DNA from: Apostichopus japonicus
Taxonomy: Eukaryota > Echinodermata > Holothuroidea > Aspidochirotida > Stichopodidae
Direction: 5' to 3'
DNA: 64,000 nucleotides
Assembly (NCBI RefSeq): GCF_037975245.1
Contig: NC_092562.1
Span: 2,391,001-2,455,000 of the forward strand
In this document: positions 1-12,250 of the stretch, in pieces
How positions within the stretch are numbered: position 1 is the stretch's first letter
How the letters are laid out: each line of letters begins with the position of its first letter
Notes under the pieces: generated by a model
What the model saw: only the letters and a program-made list of their open reading frames with translations
Database searches by the model: none
Told to the model about the DNA's origin: nothing
Position numbers and translations under genes: made by a program

Positions 1-84
1 TTGTCATCTTTACCATATTTTACGTTTATTATTCTTCTTCCTACGTTATAACATCGTTTCTGTAATTTATTTATCTTTTTACAG

Positions 85-3000
85 AAAATTATCAGATAAT
101 AACATTACCTACATCGATGGCGAAATGTTTCATTCCCAAATTGGGTTGTTTTACATGTAAGTTTGTAGATTTCTATGTAAGTGTTAACATAAATGTAATT
201 GCATTGTGTTGACCTTCACCAACACAATGCTATATTTAGACATGGTTCCAATTAATTTAGATGATAGATTTATTCTCTTATTCTCATTTTAATCACTTCA
301 ATTGGAGAGTTTGTTTAGACAAGAATTTGCGCACAAAAAAGTGTTCCACCAAACTAATAAATTGATTTTGTTTTCATGAAATTTTGCAACAGTAACATAC
401 ACATTATCCTATTTCCTTTACCTGTGAAAAGTCTCGCTAAGTGTCAAATTAAAGTCACGATGCAGGGTAACTGTAACCATACTGCTATAGTATTATACAG
501 CCAGATCCCAATATTTGGGGCAAATTTAGGATGTTAACACTAAAGTGCGAAGTTGAAAGTTGCGATTTACGGCATAACGTAGTAGTAAAAAGAACAAATA
601 CTCTTCCTTACTTTGATTTTGTTTTTCTTGTCTTGTTTGTTTGTTCGTGCATTTTATTTCAAAAAAGAGTATTAATAATTTCAGATTACAACAGTAAGTT
701 GAACATTTCTCTTTTTCTTTCTGCTGGTTAGAACTTTCAGGAATAACCCTTTAATACAGCTTGACGATTCAACATTCAAGCACCTGACGTGGATTCATAG
801 TTTGTAAGACTTGTTATAATAGCCACAGCTATATAACGTGTTATTATAGTAATCATTTCAATACCAACTATGTTCTATGCTAGCATAATGGAATTATTGC
901 AAATTCGTACGATCAGGTAGAATAAGGAAAATGATATCGCACAATTACATGATATTACACATGGATACGGAAGCACTCTTTTAAGTTTTCTTGAGGGGCA
1001 GAAGAGACTAAATGCTTCACAAGCTGTACAAAAGCTGAAATCTCAATGTAAGGTGCCAAAAGAAAAGGTTTATTATTTTGTGTTGATCTCAACCAGATAT
1101 ATTTAAAGTGCAATAGTGTTTATTTTCTCTCAATATCTCTGATTGGTAACTTGAACATAACAGTCCCGAGCCGATTCTTTGCTAGCGAGAATATTGAAAA
1201 AAAAACTTCAGGTGGTATAGGACTTTAACTTAACTTAATCCTCTATTTTCAGAGTACTGTCCAATACGAGTCTTACTTCCTTACCAGCCAAACTTTTCAA
1301 CAGTACTTCGATAATCCGTGACCTGTAAGTATATTTATTCTACTGCTGCATCATGTCTAAGAAGATCTACGCTCTCTACATTCCGCAGACTGTTTTTAAT
1401 GTGTGCGCGAGAGCCCTCAGTACTAAGATATAATACTCTTTTGCAGTCCTATCATGTCAAACTCTTATACGATGCAATCAATTATCTAATACATGAATCG
1501 ATATATAATATCTATCGAAAAATATTTGGACTGCGCGGCCAAGAAGATCTCTCTTTCGCGATTATAGAATTCTTTAATATGTATTTATTTATGTATTTAT
1601 GTATTTTAGATCCTCCTGCAAGCAGGAATTCGCGAATAGGCCTCTATGTAGTGTCATACCGCATACCGTGTACCATTTGTTTGCGAAAACGTTAAAAATT
1701 TACTAACACGCACCGAGTTGATTCCATGAGGTTCAAAATAAATAGAGGGAAGCTGAAAATCAAATGATCATTCCATTAATATCGTAAATTTTTCACTAGT
1801 GATGTACGCTTGTGAAGCGAAACTGCATTCACAGCTCTCGTCAACACTTAGCCAAGATGTACCAAACCTTCTTACAACAAAACAAGAATCAGCAGTTGGA
1901 GAAACCAGCAAGGGCTTATGGATTACAACTTACACTTCGGTTGGCTTCCAATTCAACAGTTTCAACTCAAATCTAGAATCTTTCCAATTAAGAACGTCAC
2001 TTCAGATGGGAATACCGTAGATTGGTCTTGGATGCAAAATCGACATAACTGTGACCCGGCCCGGGTCTCGAACCTACCGATTACTGAGCATCATTGCTTC
2101 AATGAGCACCGCCTAGCAGCACCGGCCACAACCTAGGTGTTCGATATGTTCCTAATTGTTCGATGAACCTAGTCTAGCTTATTTTGCATGTATTATCACT
2201 TCGCTGATTTACTGAAACCTGACCGTACAGGAAGATTACCTGAAAAGCGTGCCATATTCCCTACAAGAATTGTTAATCCTATATTGCTATAATGACTGAT
2301 ATTCTGACCGATTGTTGTGGACAACTATGATTTAATCGACAGGACAGTATTCATGGAAAGAGTACAGAGAAAGCCAGAAACTTCATATCATTGACTGCAA
2401 CTACCTCTCTATTTAATTGTTGCTGACTATTTTTTCTTCTGTTTTCTTTACAGGGATCTTTCAAGAAATCGATTAATTACGATTCCCGAAGAACTGTTTT
2501 CATCTGAATACACCAACCACTTCATGATGAGACTTACACTGAGCGATAATCAACTTGAATATATTCCACCGACTGTATTCAGTCACTTGCGGAAGCTCCG
2601 ACAACTGTAAGTGATATGTCCGCATCGTTTGGCTAGATGGAATTGCATAAGGCACTATTCTTTAACCGTTTCCAATGATGGAGTTGTGTCAATACCAAAA
2701 CCAGCACATGATTGTATTACGTAATTGTCATCTTGGTATCTTTGTAATAATTGCTATTGACTAAGGATGTCTTGTTCACAAATGGCTTTATAAACTTCGT
2801 TTTAAACCTAATTTGGATTTACACATCAAGTTGGGCACTGATCGCAATTTATTAAGTACCGAGAAAGATTTAGGGACTTTTTCTTAGGGTGAAACATCCC
2901 CCTCTCCTAACATCATGAACATTACGTGCTCTAGGCATTTTATGTCTGGTACGGGGATGCTTTCAGATAAACAACAATCACCTTAGTGTCACATTAATCA

Positions 3001-4773
3001 TCGTCAACATATCTCATGGAAATTTTTCTTTTCTTAATAAAACAAAGATATTTGGACGGTAACAGTTTGTTCGAAATTCCGGAAGGGATGCTGTCGTTAA
3101 CGTCCGTTGACACTCTGTGAGTAATTTCATTCTCAGCACCGATATCTTTGCTGTAGCTCGACGTGAAATTCACAAAGTCAAATAACTTGTTGTTCATGTA
3201 CACCATGAAACTTCAAACTATAAAAAAGCAAAATTGCACACATAGTGTCACAATATCGAATCTTCTGTAAACTGTACAATAAAAAAAGTAATTTTATTTA
3301 TTGGACTCTATTGTACTTAAACTCACAACCTAATAATGCTTTTTTAACCTTTTAACCATTTCATCAAGGTACATTTTCCGAAATCAAATAGCGAATTTAA
3401 CCAAAAGTTTATACCTGTCGAACTCCCAGTACAATCCTACTAAGCTTATGTGAGTATATATTTGTAGATTAGTCGGAATCAAGTGAATTTGATAACGATC
3501 AATGTGATTTTTTCATAAGATGTCATTATTAGAACAAACATAATCTAAGTTTGCGTATTTGCCAGTGCTTGAGTCTGCCAATTCGACAAGACCTCTTGCT
3601 GGTAGATTTGCCACCAAACAATGAAGTTAATTGCCTTTTTTGAACTATAGATAATTTATACTTTTAATAACTGGAATTTAATTGACCTGTTAACCTGTGG
3701 ACTGGTGCAAGAATCTCAGTTTCCAGAAATGAAAACACTAGATTTCATGGTTTGATAGTTTTACTAGTGGAAAGGTCAGCTGATGGTTTTTGCTCTTTGT
3801 TGTTGTTTTGTAAAGTTGTTTGCTGGTGTTCGACTATTATTCTTATTTTCTTTTTTTGGTTCTTGTTGTTCGGTGAGTGGATCTGGTTGCTTTGTGTGAT
3901 GGGTTGATTAGTTGGCTGCTTCATGAGTCGGTCTATTGCAGTTAGTTACTTTTCCCTGGTTTGTGAGGGAAATTTCGTCAATGGTTTGATTTGAATGGAG
4001 TATTGATCAATTGACAGAACTATCTTCGTAGATTGCAGTTGATGCTATAGTTCATCCAACTGTTTATTGCTGCCTTCGTAGTAGTTTTACTGATCGATTG
4101 ATTGGTTTCGATGCTTGATGATCTAATTGTTCATTAATGGATAGATTAAATTGGTAGTTCAGTGACCGTCCTGATTTTTGAGTGGCTGACCTTAAAACAA
4201 AAACCAAATTGCTACTTCTAAGCTTGACATCCAATTGGTATATGTAATACGATATCTTAGCTCTTTATAGTTCTGACCTAAAGTACTTATTATTATGATT
4301 ATTTTTATGATGATAATTATCATTTTTATGATTATTTTTATGATGATAATTATCATTTTTATGATTATTGTTATGATGATTATTATTATTCTTATGATTA
4401 TTATCGATATGATCAATTTCATCATTATAATCATAATCATCGTTATCATTGTTACCATTATTGTCAATGTATCGATAAATCGACTTTTATTTTGCTCAAA
4501 CCCCTTGAAGCGAAGCTCAGAGAAATCCTGTCCAACATCTCTCTGTTGAATTTCTCAAAGGAATTCAAGAAAATGGTGAAATGTGAGTTGCGCTGCATGT
4601 GAATATTCCGTAATTAATTATATTGCAATTACAAGAATTCATAACAACATATTCACAGAAGTGAGGTGTGCGTGGTTTCTTTAATACAGCTTCTTTTATA
4701 GATTTTTACACTGTATTTATCACAAACAGGTAACAATTGACTTTTTTATTTTATTATTATTATTATTATTATA

Positions 4774-4830
<57 letters not shown>

Positions 4831-4876
4831 ATTACAATTATAATAATTATTATTATTATTATTATTATTATTATTG

Positions 4877-4914
<38 letters not shown>

Positions 4915-5146
4915 ATAATAATAATAATTATAATTATAATTATAATTATAATTATAATTATAATTATAATTATAATTATAATTATAATTATAATTATAAT
5001 TATAATTATAATCATAATTATAATTATAATTATAATCATAATCATAATTATAATTATAATTATAATTATAATTATAATTATAATTATTATTATTCCTATT
5101 ATTATTAGTATTTTTATTATTATTATTATTATTCTTATTATTATTA

Positions 5147-5203
<57 letters not shown>

Positions 5204-8200
5204 GTTTTAGTAGTAGTAGAAGTAGTAGTAGTAGTAGTAGCAGTAGTAGTATTGTTATTATTATTATAGTTTTTATGATTATTATTGTAACTTTTATTAT
5301 TATAACTTTTATTATTGAATTAATGGTGGACATAGGTTCGCATAGTATCATAACGTTACCAACATGAGTACAACTTGCATTAAGTTGGCAAAAATAAATA
5401 TCTAATGAAAATGAATCAATATTTTTTAAATTAACATGAACTGATTTTCATCTTGTTTCTCTTTTAATTTAAGCATACTCACATGTAATGGGCTTTATAT
5501 TCCCACCGCGCCCTACAACATAACTATGTAAGTTATTGAATTGTTGTGTGTGACGTGTAATTTTTGTGTTGCTTTTCTTTTTTTTCAAATATGAAACATT
5601 TTGAATGTTTTGCTTAGTTGACAATGTATTTTCTTCCAATGTATAAATAAGTGATTATATGAGGAAATACAAAAAAAAAATCAGTTTGCCGTGGTATCAA
5701 ACTTCAATTTGTTTTTGCCACATGTACTCACATAATATTACAAATTTAAAGAAAAACAAATCTTAATGATGTTTCTTTTTCATAAAATGTGCTATGAGGA
5801 TGTGGTTAAAACCTGCAGATGCTCAAAAGTACCAGCAGGTTTGATAGCTTTAATTATCGACTTCATACACCTGACTGTTCTGTGTTCTATAGGTATTCAA
5901 TTTATAGTTTATCCTAAATGTTTTACTACAATAGCATAACAAACAGGACCACGCTTTGGGTTTTTTCTTTTACAGTGATTGTGTAGAAAACACTTTTCAG
6001 ACAACGATTAAAGTAATAGACTCCGATCAAAGGGACAGTCTGTTGCAGAGAGGTTTTAACTGCACACAAGCTGAACCTAGATTTCTTCGTCGCTATACAT
6101 GCGTGGCTTGTGCTCAGGGAAGTTATACAAACCTGCAAGGCCGTGACGGTTGTATACCGTGTCCACGTGGTGCGTAAATTTCAAACCATGTAGTTATTGT
6201 AATTGGTGGATTATTAATTTCATGCAGTCATTTATCGCTACTTCTCCTCTCCTCGTCTACCAAGCTAGCTCCTTACGCTTCTTATTAACTACGCTTTTTA
6301 TTAGCTTTTGAAAACAATTGCTGTCATTTTCATTTGAAATAATATCACTTACATAGATGTTAGATTCACATACTTAAGACTTCACTCGAAGGACGTTTCT
6401 TCTCTCAGGTGGTTTCTACCAGGACGAAGTCGGCCAATTTCAACGGTTACCGAACGTTATCGCTTGCAACAACTGTAACAATGGAACATTCGTTACCAAA
6501 GGAGGAGGCGTCAGCCCTCTCAATTGTACGGTTTGCCCGGAGGGTACCAACAAGAGTCGACACGCTGGGTATCGAGCATGTTTCTGTATGGATAACTACT
6601 TTCGAAGAGATCGATTCGGTAGTTGTGAACTCTGTCCACAAGCAGGACTGAGATGTGAAAACGACTTTGTTACTATAGAACCTGGATTCTACTGGGACTG
6701 GACTTTATCAAACATTACAGAGTACAGGTTGTACATTGAAAATCTACAGAAATTTGATGATTCTTATGATGAAACCACAGCGTCCTTTTCCGGTTCTCTC
6801 GCTTATGTACACCCATGTCGCCAAACATTTAAATGTGATAACAAGAACGACACCGTTGAAGGGAATTGTCATAGAGGCTACACAGGATTTATGTGTACGG
6901 AATGCGCTGAGAAGTACTTCCAGGTCCTGAACTTTTGCCATGAATGTCCTCAGACATGGGTGTTCCTTTTAGAAGTGGCAGTAGGTTTGCTCCTACTTGC
7001 CGGCTTTTGCTTTTACGTAGTCTACACGTACAGACGTAAACGACACGAGGAAGCTCGTTCAATTATTGACGTTGCACTTGCAAGAGGGAAAATAGTTCTT
7101 GGTTTCTATCAAGTGATGGGAGAATTTTGGGACTCGTTAGACGTCCTTTATTGGCCTGAGGTTTTCAAACAGCTGTCTGATTGGTTAAATATCTTGCAGT
7201 TTAACATATCTACCATTTTCATAAAACCCAGCTGCTTAGTTCCAAGTGTATCTTTAAATGCATATTCCGAGTTTCTCATAGGAATTACTGTGACTGTTAG
7301 TGTTGCATTAGTCCCAGCTATGGCGGTTTGCTTAAGAATAGTACGTGCAAAGTTTTTCCAAGGGGACTCTTCGAATTCTCGTTCACAAGGATTGCGTCAA
7401 GTTGTTATCATCAAACAAGATACATTGCTATTTGCAACTCTTTTGGGCTTGTTTATCACGTATCCCTCTACGTGTAATTCTATTATTACATTGTACAGAC
7501 CAGCATGCCAGACGTTTACATTAGACGAAACTATGTTGCACAACGTTAGCCTCCTGAGATCTGACCTTTCCATCAATTGTAACACAAACACCCATCGCAA
7601 ATTCGAAATTGCTGCTTACGTATTTTCGCTATACATTGTAGCTTTTCCTGGATTATTATTTTATCTTTTGTGGAAATATCGTAAAGATTCAAGTGGTGTA
7701 GATTCTACAAGGTCACCATTATTGCATCCAAAATGGTTACGATTTCTCAACGAGAACTACAAAGATCAGTTTTGGTACTGGGAAATTGTAGAAATTACAA
7801 GAAAAGTTTCACAGACTTGCATTGTCATTCTGTTCGGATGGGGCAGCTCTCTTTCAATCTTCATCACGATTTTCCTCGCCGTTATCTTCCTTACTCTTCA
7901 TGCATCATTTACACCGATGAAGGATAAGTTTGAGCAACAACTCCAGGTACACATTGATATCAATTTCAACTTGTGAATTTTTCATGTACCTATATAAGTT
8001 AGTTATAAGTCATTCTGAACTTAAATGCTATTTCTCATGAAGGAGGTATTTATATATTTGTTTCTTGTAATAAACATGAGAAACAAATTGAAATATTCCA
8101 TTTTATAACATTCATAACTTATTTTCATTAAAGTAATGTCATTGTTTAGCTATAATACTATTTCATTGTATATGAAAGCTATAGACAGATTGCAAACTTG

Positions 8201-9476
8201 TTCAATGATTTCAGATATCATAAAGTTAGAGTTCCAAAGTTAAAACTCAAGGTTGACAGTCTTGTCTTAGGGCAAAAACTCAAGGTTTACAGTCTTGAAT
8301 TAGGGCAATGCCTTGTCAAACGACTTTGCTACGGTTAACCATGGTCATTGGTAACTTGTCACACTAAAAGCATGTAAAATCCAAGAAGTGGCCACCGGGG
8401 CACTGCAGTGCGATACATTTACGTATCCGCTGGGGGACTTCCCATAGAGTGCAGCCGCAAACCGGCGCAACCTCGTTCATCGCCATTTAAACACCAATGT
8501 GGAGAGATAATGGAGATAAAGTGCCTCGCAAAAAGAACAAAATGTAATATCTGGCCTGGACTCGAGCCCTGCAATCCTTAGTTTTAAGTCCATTGCCTGA
8601 GCTATGATGACATTCTGCACCCATCAATCCATCCATTATTTATTTATTTATGTTTTACAAACCTTCTACAGCTTGCATCTTTGTTGGCAATCTTCCTCAA
8701 CATGTTAATGGTTGCTGTACCGGCTTATGAAACAGATTCCCTGTTTGTGAAAGAAACGATGACATTTATATTGATTTTTCTCAATATCGGTGTCCTCGGC
8801 GTTACTTTCGGTGAGTTAATTGAAGAGCTGCAATGACCAAAATGTAGAATCTTCTATGGTGACCATTACAAATACCAACCAAAATATACAGGAGTGACTA
8901 CACGTGGTTAGAATTAAGAATAGAAAACGTATCAAGTTAGTCAATGGATTGTCTCTCCTTTGTATGAGTGCTTCTTCTTAATTCATTTGTAGATCTGTTG
9001 TTAGGTTAAGTAGCAAAATGTTACATATTGCAACAACTTAAGCTGAGGGTTGTAAATCTTCTACCATGCTATATCAACGACGAGATCCATAAGTTAGATG
9101 ACTCATAATTAAGATTGCGATTATTCACATTTCATTCTTGTAGTTCTTGATGCATGATCATGTTTCTTTTGAAGGGGTGGTTTTGGGCATACCGATCAAT
9201 AGTTCCACTCACTCCTTAAACTTAAATGTATATTATTGGTGATTTTCTACCATAGGAAAACCATTGCTGAAACTTGCAAAAGTAATCTACGTGTACATAA
9301 GAGGCCGAAGATGTCTTATCTGGTCACCAGAAGACGAACCCATTCCTGAAAGGATTAACAACTTTCATGTAAATTGTCATCATCTTTTGATAAACGGTGA
9401 CCAAGGTGACCAAGGAGAAACGGAAGACTCCGCTCTCTTATCGTCACCACGGCATCGATATCATTCCGTGGAATGA
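85..9476 (+). CDS. Gene 1: LRR / cysteine-rich / multipass membrane receptor-like protein (5' part outside window)
   Basis: Twelve exons by splice sites and phase: 85-156, 732-803, 1253-1324, 2454-2606, 3048-3116, 3369-3449, 4511-4582, 5474-5527, 5976-6169, 6409-7946, 8672-8810, 9256-9476. They match exons 11-22 of genes 2 and 3, so the signal peptide, LRRNT and first LRRs lie left of the window. The first seven exons encode LRRs in phase 2 (exon 2454-2606 holds two). Exon 5474-5527 encodes a short C-N-G-L-Y-I-P segment resembling an LRRNT cap. Exons 5976-6169 and 6409 onward encode a Cys-rich stalk (TCVAC, CIPCPRGGFY, CTVCPEGT), then about seven membrane segments and a cytoplasmic tail ending RYHSVE. 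I saw no in-frame stop or frameshift. The donor after exon 5976-6169 is GTGCGT; the paralogues have GTGAGT. The function is unknown: receptor-like is inferred from architecture. Confidence 0.85.
1576..1645 (-). repeat. Solitary GATCCTCCTGC palindromic repeat end with ATAC/TTTA tail, gene 1 intron 13
   Basis: GATCCTCCTGCAAGCAGGAAT preceded by a TATGTATTTA-type tail; read on the minus strand it is CAGGAGGATCTAAAATACAT. Same repeat in gene 2 (25820-25875). Gene 3 keeps only its right half (47755-47775). Confidence 0.55.
2051..2133 (-). repeat. tRNA-derived SINE-like fragment, gene 1 intron before exon 14
   Basis: Read on the minus strand it contains a B-box GGTTCGAGACC and, about 45 bp before it, an A-box-like TGCTGCTAGGCGG. 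The acceptor stem does not close well, so I call it a tRNA-derived repeat and not a tRNA gene. The same insertion is in gene 2 (26331-26413) and gene 3 (47961-48043), so it predates the duplications. Confidence 0.6.
4270..4462 (+). repeat. ATTATTTTTATGATG-type microsatellite, gene 1 intron 16
   Basis: Imperfect trinucleotide-rich array; shorter versions at 28265-28415 (gene 2) and 50160-50310 (gene 3). Confidence 0.85.
4743..5302 (+). repeat. Large TTA/TAATTA microsatellite, gene 1 intron 17
   Basis: About 560 bp of TTA, then TAATTA, then TTA and AGT repeats. It generates long artificial poly-Ile and poly-Tyr frames. The gene 2 equivalent is 28688-28970; gene 3 has a short version next to an ATC run. 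Confidence 0.9.
6409..7946 (+). CDS. Gene 1 membrane-module exon (exon 20)
   Basis: A single 1,538-bp exon entered in phase 1 and left in phase 0 encodes the end of the Cys-rich stalk (C-x2-C pairs, NGTF, CTVCPEGT), N-glycosylation sequons (N-W/D-T, NIT, NDT), then the first five membrane segments. Segment 1 is followed by R-R-K-R-H, which places the stalk outside and the next loop inside. Motifs KIVLGFYQVMGEF, a W-P pair and FWYWEIVEITRK resemble a multipass module I know from large Cys-rich proteins of protists and aquatic invertebrates, without an assigned function. About two dozen residues differ from gene 2 across ~450 residues by eye. Reading through the donor reaches a stop at 7976. 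Confidence 0.85.
8069..8074 (+). promoter_or_regulatory. Intronic AATAAA after exon 20 of gene 1
   Basis: AATAAA lies about 95 bp after the read-through stop (7976) of exon 20. It is kept in the same context in gene 2 (31721-31726) and gene 3 (53629-53634). It could end a shorter transcript lacking the last two membrane segments and the tail. Confidence 0.4.
8311..8612 (-). repeat. tRNA-headed SINE in gene 1 intron 20
   Basis: On the minus strand a tRNA-like head (A-box-like TAGCTCAGGCAATGG, B-box-like GGGCTCGAGTCC) is followed by a ~200-bp body. The body recurs at 39725-39870, which supports a dispersed family. Present in all three genes. Confidence 0.6.
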
Positions 9477-9688
9477 CACCATGTCATCTTGCTCTGTGTG
9501 AAGAGGAGGGAGAGCTGGCCACGGTCTTGTTCTGCTGCTTCTGATGAGGTTCATTGTCGGAGAACTATAGTAATGCAAGATAATTTATGTATGTATTTTA
9601 GTTCCTCCTGCAACCAGGAACTCGCGTCTGACTCAGGCGAATCGTTCCAACGCCCTCTATTATTTGCCCGTATATAGCCGATTACTCA

Positions 9689-9815
9689 TGGAGCTTTCCC
9701 TTGTTCTTACCGCATGCGCAGTAGTTATTCTTTGTGTTGTCAAGGCCGAAGGAGATGAAATGTTGAAGAAAAAACAGTTACCTTTTCCTTCGTGAATACC
9801 CGAGATTCGGCCGAT
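9689..9815 (+). pseudogene. Orphan signal-peptide exon, gene 1 spacer (frameshifted)
   Basis: ATG opens M-E-L-S-L-V-L-T-A-C-A-V-V-I-L-C-V-V, a typical signal peptide. One A is missing in the run after LLKKK relative to the gene 3 copy, so the frame ends early. A GTAAGT donor follows near 9822. I find no following exon. Confidence 0.45.
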
Positions 9816-10939
9816 TGTTTCCCGGTAAGTTATGCAAAACAAGTCTCCATTGTGTTCCTCGTATATTGTACGGAATATTAGGGAATTTATGCTAGAAAAA
9901 ATGACTTTTTAGTCGATTTGATCATCGTTTTGGCGATTTGTGATTGTTTTCTCGTGTACATCCATCACTTAGCTCTCCAAAATTGTATCATACAGTTGTG
10001 GCACTTACTGCCAATTTTGAGAAAACTGAAAAGTCTGATGTCAAAATTTATAATTGCGTGGGCCGTTACCATGGTAATTTCACGATTGGTAAAGGTTTGG
10101 CGCCATTTGTTGGTAATAACGGCGAAACCAGTATAGCCTACTTTATGTAGGAATCGGTTTCACGATGCAATGATACACTGTGCTGCCAGTGGTAGTGCTG
10201 TACTGTGGTAGGTCAAGGACTAACGTTAACTCTAACATTTAAGTTGTTACAGCAATTCATCCGTACTTCTGAATTTTTGGTAATTTTTACCGGGAATTAT
10301 TCTCAATTATTCCAGGAAAGTCTCAATCGAGAGAATGTGTTACCGCTTGGCCCCGTAGTCAAGACTCAAGTGTATACGTAGCTATAGCACCAGACCTAGA
10401 TAAATTAGCCAAATAAATAGCCTTCTGTTTTCTGAATACTTTAGCTTGGGCCTTTAGACAGTCGCTATAGTATTTTGGTCCATAAGTCGTGCAAGTGAGC
10501 CATAAATTTGATCATATGTCATGATTATTTGCCTTATGCTTCTGATTTATATAATATTTATCTCAAGCTAATGACTTGTCACAATTTCGCACTGATTTAT
10601 TTTCACCATGTCCACTCCAAAGGGACTTTAGTATCAATTTAAAAATCATTACAGATTCAAGTGATTTAATTGTTGCTTTCTGAGCTTCATTGCATAGCCA
10701 AACGTCAAGTACCTTCAGCCTTACAGCAGCACATCAAGGCCCCAGTGGTAGCGTTACTAACCTGGGAATCGTTACCAAGTGAACTAGAGACTCCAGCCAG
10801 GATACGGGTGGAAACAAGAAAAACCTGCGCACAAGCATTTTATGTTTTATTGTTAATTGGCTGATTTTAAAAAGAACTAATCCATTTCTTAATTGTACGT
10901 CTCACTCTGGTATATAAACAACTCAGTAGTAAAATACAA

Positions 10940-12250
10940 CATGTGAAGTACAAGAAGCTGAAAAGAAGTCGGCCGGTAACCAAGCTACGGTACACTTGGA
11001 CGGAGACAGCAACAGATGAGCTGCGATCCACCATGGATACCACCGACTGGGATCTATTGTTCTCATCAGCTAATTCACTTGACGAGGCGACGGACATTGT
11101 CACTAGCTATGTTAACTTCTTTGTCAAAACAATCATCCCTTTTCAGACATACAAAATCTATCCGAATAATAAGCCGTGGGTCACAAAGAACTTAAAGATT
11201 TACTCAACGAAAAGGAAAAAGCCCTGATGGAAGGTAACAAAACAAGAGTAAAAGAGGTACAGAAGTGCATCAAACGTTAAGTCGAAGTATGTCAACAAAC
11301 ATAAAAAGACAAATTAGAAAGAAACTTTGCTGAAAATAATTCTGCTGGTGCATGGAAAACAATGCAAATGCTGACTGGATACAGACAGAATTCGGTGACC
11401 CCCGGGTCAGAGGTCACACAAACTTTCAAGTTGATGATGCGGTGTTGACATATCTGCAAAAACTTTACTCTCATTTAGATAAAGATAGACAGTATGTAAG
11501 ATCTAAACTTCTCTAGTGCATTCAACACAAATGTCCCACACTTACTTACAGCTAAATTAATCACATACGGTGTATCTCCCCGAATTACCCTATGGATTCA
11601 TGACTTCAGAGGGTGAAGATAGGTGATGTCTACTCAGGGGAAATGATTTAAAGTGCAGGTGCGCCTCAGGGCTGTGTCCTCTCCCCCTGGTTTTTCCCTG
11701 TATATCAGCGACTGTCAGAGTATGACCAGTGATTGTAGCTTCATTAAATATGAGGATGATACTGTCATTACTGCATGGTTACCTGTCAGATGACATTGAC
11801 TCATACGCCACCACGATTGCAAGGTTTGTCCAGGGGTGCGATGATCATTTGTTACAACTTAATGTGACCAAACCTAAGGAGCTGATTATAGATTTCCGTC
11901 GCAAGCTATGAGATGGTCTGCCTTAAAGTGAAACAAATCATGCAAGACCCAACACACCCCTTGTTTGGGCACTACATTTACCACCTCTCTGGAGTGCGTT
12001 AATGCCCACCACGTACACTTAGGGCCTGCTACAGATACTCATAAATTTGTGCCTAATTCTATCCATATATCTAATTCGCGAGTGAGACGATAAGTTTATT
12101 ATTTAGGACGTGCTGTATATATGTTTGTATTACTGTATATGTATCGCAGTATATTGATACTCATACTATTTTTTTCTTTTTTCGTTTGCGACCTGTGTAA
12201 GTCGAATTTTCGATTGTGGACAATCAATTCAATTCAATTCAATCATCTCT
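10940..12250 (+). mobile_element. Decayed non-LTR retrotransposon (LINE) fragment, gene 1 spacer
   Basis: Open piece 10943-11227 encodes W-T-E-T-A-T-D-E-L then DWDLLFSSAN and YPNNKPWVTKNL, typical of the region before reverse transcriptase in CR1/L2-like LINEs. Further on are GAPQGCVLSPWFF (11655-11700) and YEDD (11749-11760) in place of the catalytic YADD. Several frameshifts and stops. It ends in a TTCAA-type repeat tail near 12220-12245. About 460 bp is missing near 11427 relative to the gene 2 copy. Confidence 0.75.

Noticed and set aside
2051-2133. Functional tRNA gene on the minus strand
   Set aside because: A- and B-box-like motifs exist, but the acceptor stem pairs poorly and the copies in the paralogues diverge as a repeat would.
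4743-5302. CRISPR-like or satellite array
   Set aside because: Simple trinucleotide repeat without spacers, in a eukaryotic intron.
4737-5351. Long poly-Tyr/Asn and poly-Ile open frames
   Set aside because: Pure translation of the TTA/TAATTA microsatellite on both strands, inside an intron.
6409-6651. 80-codon frame overlapping the start of exon 20, repeated in genes 2 and 3
   Set aside because: Alternate frame of the coding exon; conserved only because the exon is conserved.
9665-9680. TATATAG as a promoter TATA box for the orphan exon
   Set aside because: Only about 20 bp before the ATG, so the expected transcription start would fall at or after the start codon.
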